A DNA stretch of 64,000 bases from JAGOMW01 sp964596675 (GCA_964596675.1 CAZQUZ010000002.1:62001-126000), one strand, 5' to 3'. Positions 20,165 to 31,217 are shown, numbered from the stretch's first letter. Numbers and translations are program-made. The notes: a model not told the origin generated them from the letters alone.

Positions 20165-21595
20165 CTAGAGACTATATATAGCATTTGCATCTCTTTTTGA
20201 CTTTGCATGTCTTTCTATAAGTCAGCTATCTATCAATTTACTGAGATTATATCGGACGGTCCTCTCAGGTATACTGAGTAATTCTGCGATCTTATGTAGA
20301 GTAAGCTCATTATGTTGGGTGAGGAGTATGATGATGAGTTTGGCTGTCTCTGAATAAGTGTTAAAGTCTTTTTCTATCCTTTGTCTTTTTTGTTCTGAGA
20401 TAACTCTATTATCAGACAGGGTATTATTCTTAAGTACCAGTGTTACGATCTTATTCTCGTTGGTATATATAGGCTCTGTCATGAAATACTTTTGCATACT
20501 CTCAAAGATACGTTTTACTCACTCATTCAGCTCTCTTACATATCAAAAATCATTGAGTATTCTCGCAATTCTCGGATTTCGTGCATAACGATGGGTCTTT
20601 ATATTCTCAGGAGTGACAAACGATGGAAGTGGTCAAGAATTCGATATCTCAAGCCTATCATCAAAGTGTTTTATGAGAGTTACATTACCATGAAGGTTAT
20701 ATGATCTATGAGTAAGAGCATTTACTATTGCCTCAAGCCATGCTTCTTCGGGATATTCTGCTATTTTTCTGAATTTTCACTCGGATAAATCCAAAAAGTA
20801 ATAATCTTTCAAAATATTTTTAAAGAATAAACGAAGTAGCTCAATTATTCGTGGGATAGGACCAATAAATCTCTCATCTTTTATAAGATTTAATGCTGTT
20901 CCAGTTTGCATGCTTGTACCGTCATACCGCACATAACGTAAAGAAGCCGATGGTATATATTTTTCTGGATCCTCTGCAAAAAGAAGGACTGCGGAATTTC
21001 TATAAAAATACTTTCCATCTTTAAAGATTGCAAGATATCTATTCACCAGAAGATCTCGAAAGTCTCATTCATACTTCATCTTCTTTTGGTAATATTCACA
21101 CACTGATTTTCTAAAATCATTCTCATCAAAATCTGGAACTATTTCATCCTCATATTTACGAATACTTTTATCATATTGGAGTTTTTCTACTTCTGCCCTA
21201 TCGAGTTTTCTTGTTTCGTCTCATACCCTCAGGTAGACTTCTTCAGTATCCTTCTTCATAAATAATCTCTCAAAATCAGGCTCGATATGGTATATAAAAA
21301 TAAGTTTTCAATCAATATCGATTTCTTCTATTCTAAAATTACAAGGTGGCGAAATAAAATCGATACCAATTTGCCGAAAGTTATTTAATTTTATAGGATC
21401 AATTTCCTTTCAGTCTTCTATAACTCATTCATAAATACCGAGAAATATTATCCCTCATTCTGCATTTGCCATACCAATAATACTATTTGCGAGTTTTGAC
21501 GGAGTGATTCAAAATGACTTTCTCTCAAAATGGGTATCTTCAGAATCTTGGATAATATCTTCAAGTGTGAGATTTGGTTTAATTGCTGATAACAT
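20165..21595 (-). CDS. AlbA_2/Schlafen-type ATP-binding transcriptional regulator-like protein
   Basis: Predicted 476 residues. The N-terminal part has the AlbA_2 (divergent AAA-4) features: EDTHFERKSFGITPSKLAN, IIGMANAEGGIIFLGI and YLRVGDETRKL. The middle has the GHKL-like EAWLEAIVNALTHRSY and the C-terminus a winged helix (LTLHKIAELLSIPERTVRY). Such proteins are often found inside type I RM loci, and some Schlafen/AlbA proteins act in nucleic-acid recognition in defence. Here it sits between hsdR and hsdS on the same strand. The true stop is TAG at 20165-20167; a TGA at 20222 is read as glycine. Function in the RM locus is inferred from position only. Confidence 0.8.
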
Positions 21596-21601
21596 ATAAT
21601 T

Positions 21602-23908
21602 TTACTTAACATATAAACCTTCCTGCACCTTATAATACGCCTCTCTGAGTGCTGTATTGCTCCCGAAGACACTTGCGAGATCTTTCGGTGTCCTTCCGAA
21701 GAGTGCTACCTTCGCAGCGAGTCCATCCCGACGGAATTCGAGTATGCCATTTCGCACATAGAGTGTGAGGAGGAACTCGAGAAATGCACGAGCATCGAGA
21801 CTCTCATACTCATCGAGAAGAGTGGAGGCGATATCTCGTCTCTCGGTACGATAGCGGATATCCGTCCCATAAGAGAGATGAGCGAGGACATCGAAGATAT
21901 CGGAGTTCTCCGCTTCGAACATACGAGTGAGATCCTCGAGCTGATCGACACCGATACCGATAGTCGTGAGGTGAGCAAGGAGATCTTCACGAGACTCTGG
22001 GTCTGACCAAATTTTTCGAAGCTGTGCTTCATCCCGATAGAACATCGGGAGTCTATCTACGAGCTTCATGAGGAAGTCTTTCGACGAGAGAAGTTTCCCA
22101 GTCTCTGGGTCGATATAGCGAGTCTCGATATCGATAACACGGACTTCCCTGCCTGCATCGAGCTCAACGATGAGAGTTGGATCTCGTGGTTCTGGAGGTC
22201 AGATTGGTCACTCTCTCGGTTCTTTTGGTCATTTTGGCTCTCAGGGAGTCTTTGGCTCTGGCTCTGTGATATCCTCTCCACCGTCCCATATCTCATCACG
22301 GAAGTCATTGGTCGCACCGACGAAGTCGAGGATCGTGAAGAAGTCCTTGCCATCATAGAGGCGAGTTCCACGACCGATGATCTGCTTGTATTCTACTATT
22401 GAGCCAATATTGCGCACAAGGACGATATTACGGACATTCAGCGCATCGACTCCAGTCGTGAGCATCTGAGAACTCGTGAGGATCGTCGGGATAGTTTTAT
22501 CATTGTCCTGGAATCGTTCGAGATATGCTCGTCAGATGTCTCACTCATCGGAGGTCACACGGACACAGTAGTCAGGATCTCGGATAGATTTGTACTTGTT
22601 GATACTATCTCGCATACGGAGTGCGTGTGACTGATCGACACAAAATACTATGGTTTTTTCCATAGGATTTATATTCTTGAGTATCGTCTCTGCGATGATG
22701 TCTGTGCGTTCATCGACGATGATATTTTTCTCGAAATCCGTCGTCGTGTAGACAGACTTCTTCACTTCTCCTTGGATGACTCTATCTCCACTTGTGAGAG
22801 CGAGTTCATCAATATTGAGCTTGATTCTTTTTATCTTAAACGGCGTGAGGAATCCATCATCGATCCCTTGCGCGAGAGAATACTCGTAAACGGGTTTGCC
22901 GAAATAGTTATAGGTATCGACATTGTCATCTCGCTTTGGGGTGGCAGTGAGACCGAGATGGACTGCGCCAGTGAAATATCTGAGAATCTCTGCCCAGTTC
23001 CCATCCTCTCTCGCACCTCCTCGGTGACACTCATCGATGATGATGAGATCGAAAAAGTCTGGATCATAGCGATTATAGTATGGTTCGAGGATTTCATCTG
23101 GATTTTCTTCACTTGCTCCTCAGACGAGAGCTTGATAGATAGCGAAGAAGATATTCGCATTCGTCGGGACAATTCCTCATTTCTTCTTGATGAGTTCTCC
23201 ATTGATCTTGAGGATATCTTTCTCGAGCGGATTGAACGTATTCATCGCTTGATCCACGAGGATATTGCGATCAGCGAGGATGAGTATACGAGGTCGTCGC
23301 TTCCCAATACCATCACGAGACCAGCGTGCCATGAAGAGCTTGTACGCAACCTGGAATGCTATCACAGTCTTTCCTGTACCAGTGGCGAGCGTGAGGAGGA
23401 TTCGCTTTTTCTCATCGGCGATAGACTCCATCACTTTTGATATTGCGATCTCCTGATAGTATCTCGGGCGTTTTGATGATATATAGTATGGCTCTTTCTG
23501 GAGGACTTCTCGAGTATGGTTCACTTCCCCGAAAGTTCTCAGGTAGAGCTCTTCTGGGCTTGGGTACTTTTCGATATAATCTCCTGTTCCACTCTCAAGG
23601 TCGAACTGATATATCTTCTGACCATTCGTCGAGTAGAGATATCTGACTGCGAGGATCTTCCCATATTCTTTGACTTGTTCGAGTCACTCAGTCGGATGGA
23701 GATCGTATTTTTTCGCTTCGATGATAGCGAGATTGACTCAGTTATACTTGAGGAGATAGTCAGCATATTTCTGCTTTCCTTTTCCACCGACGAACTTACG
23801 ACCATTGGTGAATGCGTATTCACGGACGACAAAATTATCCTCCCAACCATCTCTTTTGAGCTGAGGATCTATGTATTTAGCACGGGTGTCGGATTCGGAG
23901 TGGGGCAT
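21602..23908 (-). CDS. hsdR: Type I restriction endonuclease subunit R
   Basis: Predicted 768 residues. The N-terminal PD-(D/E)xK nuclease has YADYLLKYNG and LAIIEAKKYD. The SF2 translocase follows with ATGTGKTVIAFQ (Walker A), IIIDECHRGG (motif II), GLTATPKR (motif III) and IGRGTRLYDG (motif VI). A C-terminal helical region binds the MTase core. It cleaves unmodified DNA after translocation. The ATG at 23908 gives MPHSESDTRAKYIDPQL, the usual HsdR beginning; a longer frame to 23956 would need a TTG start. It lies 6 nt upstream of the AlbA/Schlafen-type gene, so the two are probably cotranscribed. A proline/glycine-rich linker (EPKTPGEPKGPKGPRGG) near residue 510 contains several TGA glycines. 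Confidence 0.95.
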
Positions 23909-24036
23909 GGAAAAAAGATATTTCCCCCATTCTATCGAAATCCTCCTCCCCTGCAACTGTATCTAGAAAATCACTCCTAAAAATTAAGAATGTTTTAATA
24001 TTTGGTGCAAAAGTCGTATAAAAATCCTCTACTCCC

Positions 24037-24921
24037 CTATGGAGTGATAGTGATATCCTCTTCCTCATAGTAGTATGAGTAGTCGATTCACTTCATGAAC
24101 ATCTCACGGCTATGTATATCATCTGTGAGAGCATGGCTGATGAGTCGTGCTATCTGTGTCCGATCCGTGGGACTCGCTATCATCGCGTTCATATAGTCAT
24201 GCTTGGTGATCTTGCTCCAGTCTACGCACTTTTTTAGGCGATTTTTCAGTATGAGGTCGAGCCAGATGCGCGCACTTCGTCAGTTCCCCTCCATGAATGG
24301 ATGCGCCACATTCATCTCGATGTACTTATCCACTATAGCATCGAGAGTATCCTCTGGCATTTTTTCTATATCTCGGAGCGTTCCCTCCAGATATTGCGCC
24401 AGAGCAAATTGGAATCCTCATTTTGAGATATTTTTGTGTCGTATCTGACCTGCGAAGTCATAGAGTCAGCCGAAGAGATAGGCATGTATCTGCTGGAGTC
24501 ACTGCACGGTGCCTACCTCGATACCCTCTATCATAGAGCTCTCGAAGAGGGCATATGCCTTCAGTTTACTCTGTCCATCTATGCTATTATCACTATAAGT
24601 GAACCAGTCGAGGAATGCTATAGATTTTTTGCCGGGAATCAGTTTTATGACTTCTATGATATCATCTTGGGAGAAGCAATCGGTCGCATATTTTTTCCCA
24701 TCTGCGGACATGAGTTTCAGTTGACTACACTTTGTAGTCAACTGGTTTCCCTCTTTTTTGAGTCTGAGTTTCATGACGCTCCAGTACTTTCTCGCACTGG
24801 GGCTCTCAGTCAAGATGGCTATCACATCCACGATAGAGTACCACCACTTGCTCTGGACATCATCCCAGATGGCACGCACTTCACGATGGTCGAAAAAACG
24901 GATGGAAATCTTATCACTCAT
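24037..24921 (-). CDS. Bro-N / Fic fusion protein
   Basis: Predicted 294 residues with two modules. The N-terminal 120 residues match the Bro-N antirepressor domain of phages (WWYSIVDVIAILTESPSARKY, CFSQDDIIEVIKLIPG). The C-terminal half is a Fic/Doc domain with HPFMEGNGRSARIW, an intact catalytic motif. No inhibitory (S/T)xxxE(G/N) element was recognised in the chain. Similar fusions occur in mobile and toxin-antitoxin-like contexts. It lies 24 nt downstream of map on the same strand and 128 nt upstream of hsdR, so it forms the edge of the RM island. The target is unknown. Confidence 0.85.
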
Positions 24922-24945
24922 GTGCTCGCTAGGTTAAGAGTATGA

Positions 24946-25728
24946 TTATCTCGTCAGTATCTCGTGTCCCGTCTCGGTGACGAGGATAGTATGCTCCCAC
25001 TGTGCAGAGAGTGAGCCGTCCTTCGTCCGTACGGTCCAGTTATCTCGGTCGATCTTGCCTGCGTATTTCCCGATATTTATCATCGGCTCAATGGTAAATA
25101 CCATACCCGGCAGCATCTTCGGTCCGCTATTTCTATCTGCCTTATGGTAGACATATGGCTCCTCGTGGAACCTGACTCCCACGCCATGACCGGTGTAGTC
25201 GCGCACCACGCTATAGCCGAGTCACTCAGCGTACTTCGCTATCTCGTATCCGATATTGCCGAAAAAATTGCCCGGACGCACCTGGTCGATACCGATGAGC
25301 CATGCACGCTTCGTCACGTCGATGAGTGCCTGCGCTCGGGGGTCTATCTGCCCGACGGTGTACATGCGAGACGCATCACCGAAGTATCCGTCCACGATAG
25401 TGGTGATGTCGATATTCAGGATGTCTCACTCCTTTAGTATCTCGTCGGCACGTGGGATACCGTGACAGATGACGTCATTGAGCGATATGCAGGTATAGCG
25501 TGGATAGGCATTTTTGCCCTTACCCCAGACATTGCCCCCCTGGTAGTCGATACATGCAGATACTCCCCCGCCCTGGAGGATGTATGTGTTCATGATCTGG
25601 TCGAGCTCGAGTGTAGAAATCCCGGGCTTTATATATGTACCGATCATATCGAGCGTGCGCGCAGTGAGGTTTCCAGCCTTTCGGATTCAGGCGATTTGCT
25701 CAGGAGTTTTTATGATGATTTTTGCCAT
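24946..25728 (-). CDS. map: Methionine aminopeptidase, type I
   Basis: Removes the initiator methionine from nascent proteins. The predicted 260 residues carry the five metal ligands in their usual contexts: NIDITTIVDGYFGDASR (two Asp), GHGVGVRFHEEP (His), FTIEPM (Glu) and WEHTILV (Glu). The extended N-terminal zinc finger of some MetAPs is absent, as expected in bacteria. The start at 25728 gives MAKIIIKTPEQIAGIRKAG. It is the last housekeeping gene before the accessory region. Confidence 0.97.
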
Positions 25729-25813
25729 ATTTTCGAAAAATTACTTGCAGTATAGAGAAATCTGCATAATATGCAAATATTGACAATCAATTAATTTATA
25801 AATCAATACACTT

Positions 25814-26284
25814 ATGGCAGAAGAAAATATACCATCATCAGTCGCATCTCATACTCTGCTGGATATAGATGATCATGAATATGAAGCTCGACAAAAAATA
25901 ACAAGATCAGCAGATGTATGAGTCCATACAGCAAAAAGAGTGACTGAAATCACACAGAAGCCAGAGTGGAACTTCGCGAAGATGAAACTCGGTGAGGTAA
26001 AGGCATGGACACGATCATCAGCGCATACATCAACTATCAAAAATCAACTCCATAGGGCTCAGATTTTTTCAGCTCCATCAGGGAAATATAATCTAGAAGG
26101 GAGAACTATCTCTGAGATACTGGCTATCATCGATGCGAAGATAGAGCCTCGTCCTGACGCGACAGAAATAGCTGGAAGCAAAGAGGCATATAAAGCAGCG
26201 CTCGATGCTCGCCAACTCGAAAATACTCTAAATAGACTCGCAGAAAGATCGAGTGCCCCTATGAAAAGACGATATACATACTAA
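25814..26284 (+). CDS. Hypothetical protein, 156 residues
   Basis: The frame from ATG 25814 to TAA uses one TGA glycine (ADVGVHTAK). It is a soluble, mostly helical, charged protein with a low-complexity start (MAEENIPSSVASH) and no signal peptide or membrane segment. I do not recognise the family. It is divergent from map and followed 20 nt later by another small gene in the same direction, so the two are likely a pair. Confidence 0.6.
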
Positions 26285-26304
26285 CTATTCCTATACAAAT
26301 CACT

Positions 26305-26661
26305 ATGCATCCAGATGTACCAAAAAATGAGGAAGTCCTCGGAGAAAATCTCAGTATCGCAGAGATGCGTAAACGGTGCTGAGTCGATATCCCTGTGCAG
26401 ACAGCGATAAATCGTCTGAAAAATGCTGGAGTATATAAAGAAAGCGCGCATAGTAAGATATATCAGACCAGCGAATTGACTCGTGCGAGACTCCGAAAAA
26501 TCCTCCTCACCGTCCGTCCACCAGAAACAGATAGTATAGAAAAACTCTGACTCGATGGATATCATGCGATTCTCGATAAGCAATCTCTAGAAGGGAGGGA
26601 TTCTCGTGTCGACATGGCTCTCGTGAGAAATAGAGGAGGTAATGTAATCAAAAAATCCTAA
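26305..26661 (+). CDS. Hypothetical protein, 118 residues, possible HTH
   Basis: Predicted 118 residues. The first half reads like a helix-turn-helix (LSIAEMRKRCGVDIPVQTAINRL, a 'first helix, GVDIPV turn, recognition helix' layout, followed by KNAGVYKESAHSKIYQTS), so a DNA-binding role is possible but unproven. Two glycines are TGA. It ends 6 nt before the stop of the convergent ftsK gene. Family not recognised. Confidence 0.6.
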
Positions 26662-26667
26662 AGATAC

Positions 26668-28836
26668 CTATCCTATCACCTCTCTCGGCTTTGATCCATC
26701 TGCCGGACCGACTATCCCGAGTCACTCGAGGATATCTACGACACGTGCAGCACGACCGTAGCCGAGCTTCATATGGCGCTGTATCATAGAGGTCGAGCAC
26801 TTCCCACTTGATCTGACGAGCTCGATAGCCTCTTCGACTATTTTCGGATCCTCGTCTCCATATCCCTCACTGCTCGCAGAGCCCTCATAGTTCCCACGGT
26901 CTCACTCTACGATACTCCTATCGTAGATGTCCTCGAGCATCGCAGGGTCGATAGTACGCTTTATATGGTTCACGACACGCTCGACTTCATCGGTCTCGAC
27001 GAGGACTCACTGGAGGCGAGTCGATGCCATGGCGCCCGTCGGGAAGTAGAGCATATCACCACGTCCGAGGAGGTCCTCAGCCCCGATAGAGTCGAGTACC
27101 GTACGAGAGTCTACCTGAGACGCCACCGTGAATGCGACACGAGATGGGACATTTGCCTTGATAAGGCCTGTGATGACATCCACGCTCGGTCGCTGTGTCG
27201 CGAGGATCATATGGAGTCATACGGCACGAGCTTTCTGAGCGATGCGGGTGATAGACTGCTCGACTTCTTTCTTATTCCCGCTCATCATGAGATCTGCGAG
27301 CTCGTCGATGATGATGACGATGACTGGCATACGATCTTTCGGTCATACTTTCGCGTTGTATTCTTCGAGATTACGGACATTGAGAGGTTTGAGTGTGCTA
27401 TAGCGGCGCTCCATCTCTGCGACCGACCATTTGAGAGCATTGAGTGCTTTATCTGGATGATTGATGACGGGTGTCAGGAGATGTGGGATGCCATCATAGA
27501 TACCGAGCTCCACCTGCTTCGGATCCACCATGATCATACGGAGCTCACTCGGAGTATTTTTATAGAGGAGCGAGAGGATAAATCCATTCATCCCTACAGA
27601 CTTACCACTGCCCGTCTGACCTGCTATGAGGAGATGTGGCATCTTCGCGAGATCTCAGGCGATATAGTCACCATTTATGTCCTTACCCATGGCGAGTGCG
27701 ATCTTCGACTTATGATGGGCAAATACACCATCTTCGAGGACTTCACGGATACTGACGATATCTCGCTTTTCATTCGGCACTTCGATACCGACGAGGCCGA
27801 GTCCTGGGATAGGTGCCTGGATACGGATAGATTTCGCCTTGAGGGCGAGGGTGAGGTCTTTTTTTAGGCTCTCTATCTTCGATAGTCGCACTCACTCACT
27901 CGGTCGGAGACGATACTGTATGACGGTCGGTCCGACACTCTCACCCTCCATATCGACATCGATACCGAACTGGAGGAGTGTCTTTTGGATGAGGATAGAC
28001 TTCTCCTCGATCTCATCGGGAGAGACGAGATTTCTGTGCTCGACTTGATTGAGGAGCTTCGTGCTCGGGAAGTCCCATGCGCCGAAGTCCACGGTCGGAT
28101 GCTTCACTTTCGACTCTATCACTTTGCCATCTGGAGTCTCGAGTGGTACTTTTTTCGTGAGACCAGAGAGGGCATTCGAGAGGATAGATTTGCCAGAGAG
28201 TGGTGATTTTTCTTCTTTGGGTGGAGTTTTTGCTTTTTGGATGTTTTCGAGCTTGCGTTCGAGCTCTTCAGCCTTTTTCTTATAGGTGTCATCGAGCTTG
28301 CTCCTGCGTACGGGTGGCTCATCCTCCTCATCTGGGAGTACTGCCTGGCGGACACTCGAGAGCGATGGAGCCGCAGCGCGGACATGTGAGAGGAGGGTGC
28401 GGTATGAGATGCGGAGTGTCATCCAGAGGCTCGCGAAAAATACTGTCACGAAACCGAGTATGCTCGCCGATGGACCAAAAAATCTCACCGCCTGCTCATG
28501 CAGATCGAAAAATCCGACCACATCACCGTCGACCATGCCGATGAGTGAGGTGACCGCGAGAAAAAAGAGAAATAATCCTGTCAGACGTGCTCATGACCAG
28601 GATGCTTTTTTTATGATGATCATCGTCCCGAGGATGATGAGTATGGGTGCAGATATCCAGCGATACTGCTCTCCGAAGAGGATGAGCCCCAGTGATGAGA
28701 GGTACTTCCCTGCTATGGATGCTTCCTTGGTCGCGAGGAGCATGAGTGCTCAGATGATGACGAGGAGTCATCCTGCGATGATATTCTGGAGCTCTACCGT
28801 CATGAACGCTTTATGTGTGGTTTTCTTTTTCGCCAT
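26668..28836 (-). CDS. ftsK: DNA translocase FtsK
   Basis: Division-septum DNA pump that clears chromosome termini. The predicted 722 residues have a short N-terminal membrane domain (about four helices within residues 1-160) and a charged linker (around residues 170-260). The RecA-like motor has GQTGSGKSVGMNGF (Walker A) and PVIVIIIDELADLM (Walker B). The C-terminal gamma winged helix contains GYGRAARVVDILEGLGIVGP. All parts needed for KOPS-oriented translocation are present, and the linker is much shorter than in E. coli. The stop is TAG at 26668-26670. The promoter places the -10 box 6 nt before the ATG. Confidence 0.97.
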
Positions 28837-28842
28837 GGAGGT

Positions 28843-28870
28843 ATTATATAGAAAGCATGCAGCGTTGCAA
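28843..28870 (-). promoter_or_regulatory. Promoter of ftsK, probably leaderless
   Basis: Minus strand: TTGCAA, 16 nt, TATAAT, ACCTCC, ATG. With the -10 box ending 6 nt before the start codon, transcription should begin at or next to the A of ATG. Confidence 0.75.
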
Positions 28871-28913
28871 AAGGAAAGTAAAAATATATTTTACGATATT
28901 TATAGAAAATGTT

Positions 28914-28941
28914 TTGACAAGAGCACTAGGATTTATAGTAT
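28914..28941 (+). promoter_or_regulatory. Promoter of the structured RNA
   Basis: TTGACA (28914-28919), 16-nt spacer, TAGTAT (28936-28941). It predicts a start at about 28948, directly before the first paired segment of the RNA. Confidence 0.55.
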
Positions 28942-28947
28942 CAGATT

Positions 28948-29115
28948 CGGAAAGTAGTCCATGTATTTTGGTACGACAGTAACAGAGACTGTATGTCATA
29001 TAAAAATGCTTAGGTGCTAACGTCTAAGAATACAGTAATGTAGCTGGTATCATGTGGTGCTACTTTCCACCAAATCCTAAGTGCTCACTTCTCTGAATGT
29101 AGAGCATTTTCTTTT
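28948..29115 (+). ncRNA. Probable structured non-coding RNA, rod-like, 6S-like layout
   Basis: No reading frame fits this stretch. GGAAAGTAG (28949-28957) can pair with CTACTTTCC (29060-29068), closing a 120-nt domain. Inside are a hairpin ACAGT...ACTGT near 28977-28993 and an apical CTTAG...CTAAG hairpin close to the centre, near 29009-29028. The 3' end TGCTC (29082-29086) with GAGCA (29102-29106) is followed by a T-rich tail, as in an intrinsic terminator. Just outside the predicted start, GAGCACTAGGATTT (28921-28934) is complementary to 29072-29086 with one bulge, so a longer closing stem is possible if transcription begins earlier. A long rod with a central bubble and paired ends is the shape of 6S RNA. 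I see no SRP, tmRNA or RNase P signature. Class is inferred. Confidence 0.45.
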
Positions 29116-29203
29116 TGTATTTTTCTTGCATTTTCCTTCTTTTTGCATAGATTTCATCTCATCTTTACGCTTTGTAGAGAATTGGTTTTCTAAAAATTTC
29201 ACT

Positions 29204-29710
29204 ATGCTCAAACTCATCGAAACACTCCGCTCGAAACCGAGCGATAAAAACATCCGCATCATCCGTATCATCTTTGCCCTGATACTCCTAGGGGTAATAT
29301 ATTTTGGCTTCCAGAAGACATCTTTCGAGTATGCTGCTATCCCAGCATGAGCGCTCTATGTGCTCTATATCTTCCCTCTTATCGGTCTCGTGCGCGGTAT
29401 ACTCGATCCAGGTATCATGCGGCGCAAGCTCTGGAAGTGGACCCAAGTCGGTTTCGGTATAGTTTTGATGGTGATGGCACTCTTTCTCATCGAGACAGAT
29501 ACTGCGACTGAAGCAGTGACGCCGGTAGGTGGAGAGATATCTGCATCAGCTCTCGTAGCAGGTGCCTCCCGAGAGACAGTTATCGATACAGATTTCTGGG
29601 TAGGTTTTCTCGGATTCTGGCTGACACTCGCTGGACTCACACTCGCATCGAAAAATATCACGAAGAAAAATGAGCGATACGGTGAGATCGTGAAAAAGAT
29701 ACGTGTATAA
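29204..29710 (+). CDS. Hypothetical membrane protein, 168 residues
   Basis: Predicted 168 residues with four hydrophobic segments: IIRIIFALILLGVIYFGF (about 22-40), AGALYVLYIFPLIGLV (about 52-67), GFGIVLMVMALFLI (about 85-98) and FWVGFLGFWLTLAGLTLA (about 130-148). One glycine at residue 52 is TGA. The N- and C-termini are basic and probably cytoplasmic. Not recognised. A pyrimidine-rich leader lies upstream and a strong terminator follows, so it forms its own unit. Confidence 0.7.
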
Positions 29711-29733
29711 GCTGCTGGTTCTTTTCATACGAT

Positions 29734-29758
29734 AAATCCCTACAAAAACTAGGGATTT
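29734..29758 (+). terminator. Rho-independent terminator
   Basis: AAATCCCTA, 7-nt loop, TAGGGATTT, then a run of T. It ends the membrane-protein gene; its T-run runs straight into the TTGACA at 29761. Confidence 0.88.
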
Positions 29759-29760
29759 TT

Positions 29761-29789
29761 TTGACACAGGAGAAAATATCTGATAGAGT
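29761..29789 (+). promoter_or_regulatory. Promoter of the 29794 small gene
   Basis: TTGACA (29761-29766), 17-nt spacer, TAGAGT (29784-29789), then only 4 nt to the ATG, another leaderless-type arrangement. Confidence 0.5.
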
Positions 29790-29793
29790 GTAT

Positions 29794-29991
29794 ATGTCTA
29801 CTTCACAGATAGGTAACTTCATATACCGACTTCGGAGATTGGGTCATCTAAAGTGATCTCAGTCTCAGAATCCATACAAATACACATACGAGCGCCAACG
29901 CTTATACAACTATACAAATCGCGACTCCATAAAGGATAGCAAAAAATATAAAGAGCTGGTTATACTCTCAAAAAAAACCAAAGTGCAGTAG
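29794..29991 (+). CDS. Small basic hypothetical protein, 65 residues
   Basis: The frame from ATG to TAG has a single TGA glycine (HLKGSQSQ), so it is invisible under the standard code. The product is very basic and Tyr-rich (NPYKYTYERQRLYNYTN, KKYKELVILSKKTK), so nucleic-acid binding is possible. No family recognised. Support comes from the flanking promoter and terminator; without homologues it remains tentative. Confidence 0.45.
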
Positions 29992-30031
29992 ACCATAGAT
30001 TTTCTCAAAATGAAGATAAGAGAAAATATCA

Positions 30032-30088
30032 TAATCCCCCTCTCAGGCTTACTAATTTATTTATACAGCCACGTTATGAGAGTGGGAT
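30032..30088 (+). terminator. Terminator with long loop
   Basis: AATCCCCCTCTCA and TGAGAGTGGGATT pair with one mismatch across a 31-nt loop, followed by TTTT on the plus strand. It may end the small gene's transcript before the convergent ychF gene. Confidence 0.6.
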
Positions 30089-30091
30089 TTT

Positions 30092-31180
30092 TTATGCACC
30101 GAACTTAAAGAGCATAATATCGCCATCCTGTACGATATACTCCTTGCCTTCCATCTTTACCCTTCACTTCTCTCTCGCTCCTGCCCATCCACCGTATTCG
30201 ACGAGGTCTTTCCAGTTCACGGTCTCTGCCTTTATGAATTTTTTCTGGAAATCAGTATGGATGACTCCGGCTGCCTCTGGTGCTGTCCAGCCCTGATGTA
30301 TCGTCCATGCACGGACCTCTACCTCCCCTGCTGTGAAGTAGTACTGGAGTCCGAGGAGATGATAACACGTACGGATAATCTCGTCCATCGGCGAGAAATC
30401 TATCCCCATATCTGAGAGGAACATCTTCTTATCTTCGTCAGAGAACTCGAGCATATCCATCTCGATCTTCGCGCTCACTGGCATGACTGGTATCTGCGTA
30501 TCAACTATTCCCGTTATGGCTCTGAGCTCGGACTCTGGAGTATTTACGCGGTCTTCTGTGACATTCACCGCATAGATAAATGGCTTTGCCGTGAGGAGAT
30601 GGAGGTCTGATATGGATTTTTTCTCTTCATCGGTCATCTCCATGAGTGAGGCGATCTTCCCAGATTCGAGGTGAGACTTGAGTCGAGCATATATTTCTTC
30701 ATGAGCTTTGGCTTCTTTGTCTCCGCTTCGCGCCTTTTTCGCATTATCCCCGATACGCTTGTCGAGTGTCTCGAGATCCGCGATGATGAGCTCAGTATTT
30801 ATGATCTCGATATCACGCTTCGGGTCGATAGAGCCACTCACATGGTGGACATTCGAGTCATCGAACGCGCGTACTACCTGGAGGACTGCATCGACATTTC
30901 GTATGTGTGAGAGGAACTTATTCCCGAGTCACTCACCCTTACTCGCACCCTCTACGAGTCCAGCGATATCGACGAATTCGACACTTGCAGGGATGATTTT
31001 GGCACCATTCACGACAGCACGGATTTGCTCGAGGCGATCATCATTTACATTTACGATACCGACATTTGGCTCTATGGTACAAAATGGAAAATTCGCAGCC
31101 TCTGCGGCGTATGATTTGGTGAGTGCATTAAAAAGTGTGGATTTACCGACGTTCGGGAGTCCTACTATACCAATCTGCAT
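30092..31180 (-). CDS. ychF: Redox-regulated ATPase/GTPase YchF (Obg family)
   Basis: Predicted 362 residues, the normal YchF length. G1 is GIVGLPNVGKSTLFNALT, G3 sits in VEFVDIAGLVEGASKG, and NVTED replaces the NKxD motif, the change that makes YchF prefer ATP. A coiled helical hairpin follows, then a C-terminal TGS domain (TIHQGWTAPEAAGVIHTDF). It binds ribosomes and influences stress responses. TGA glycines occur after GASKGE and after GAREK. The start codon overlaps no other gene, and a small membrane protein gene lies 37 nt upstream on the same strand. Confidence 0.96.
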
Positions 31181-31217
31181 AAAAATATATAAATAAATGA
31201 ATAATGAATTCTGTCCT

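Noticed and set aside
24037..24921. Prophage remnant because of the Bro-N domain
   Set aside because: No integrase, terminase, capsid or tail genes and no attachment-site repeats were seen; an RM island is the better reading.
28948..29115. SRP RNA, RNase P RNA or tmRNA
   Set aside because: I could not find the SRP GGAAG-type loop, the RNase P core consensus or a tRNA-like end with tag frame; only the overall rod shape is clear.
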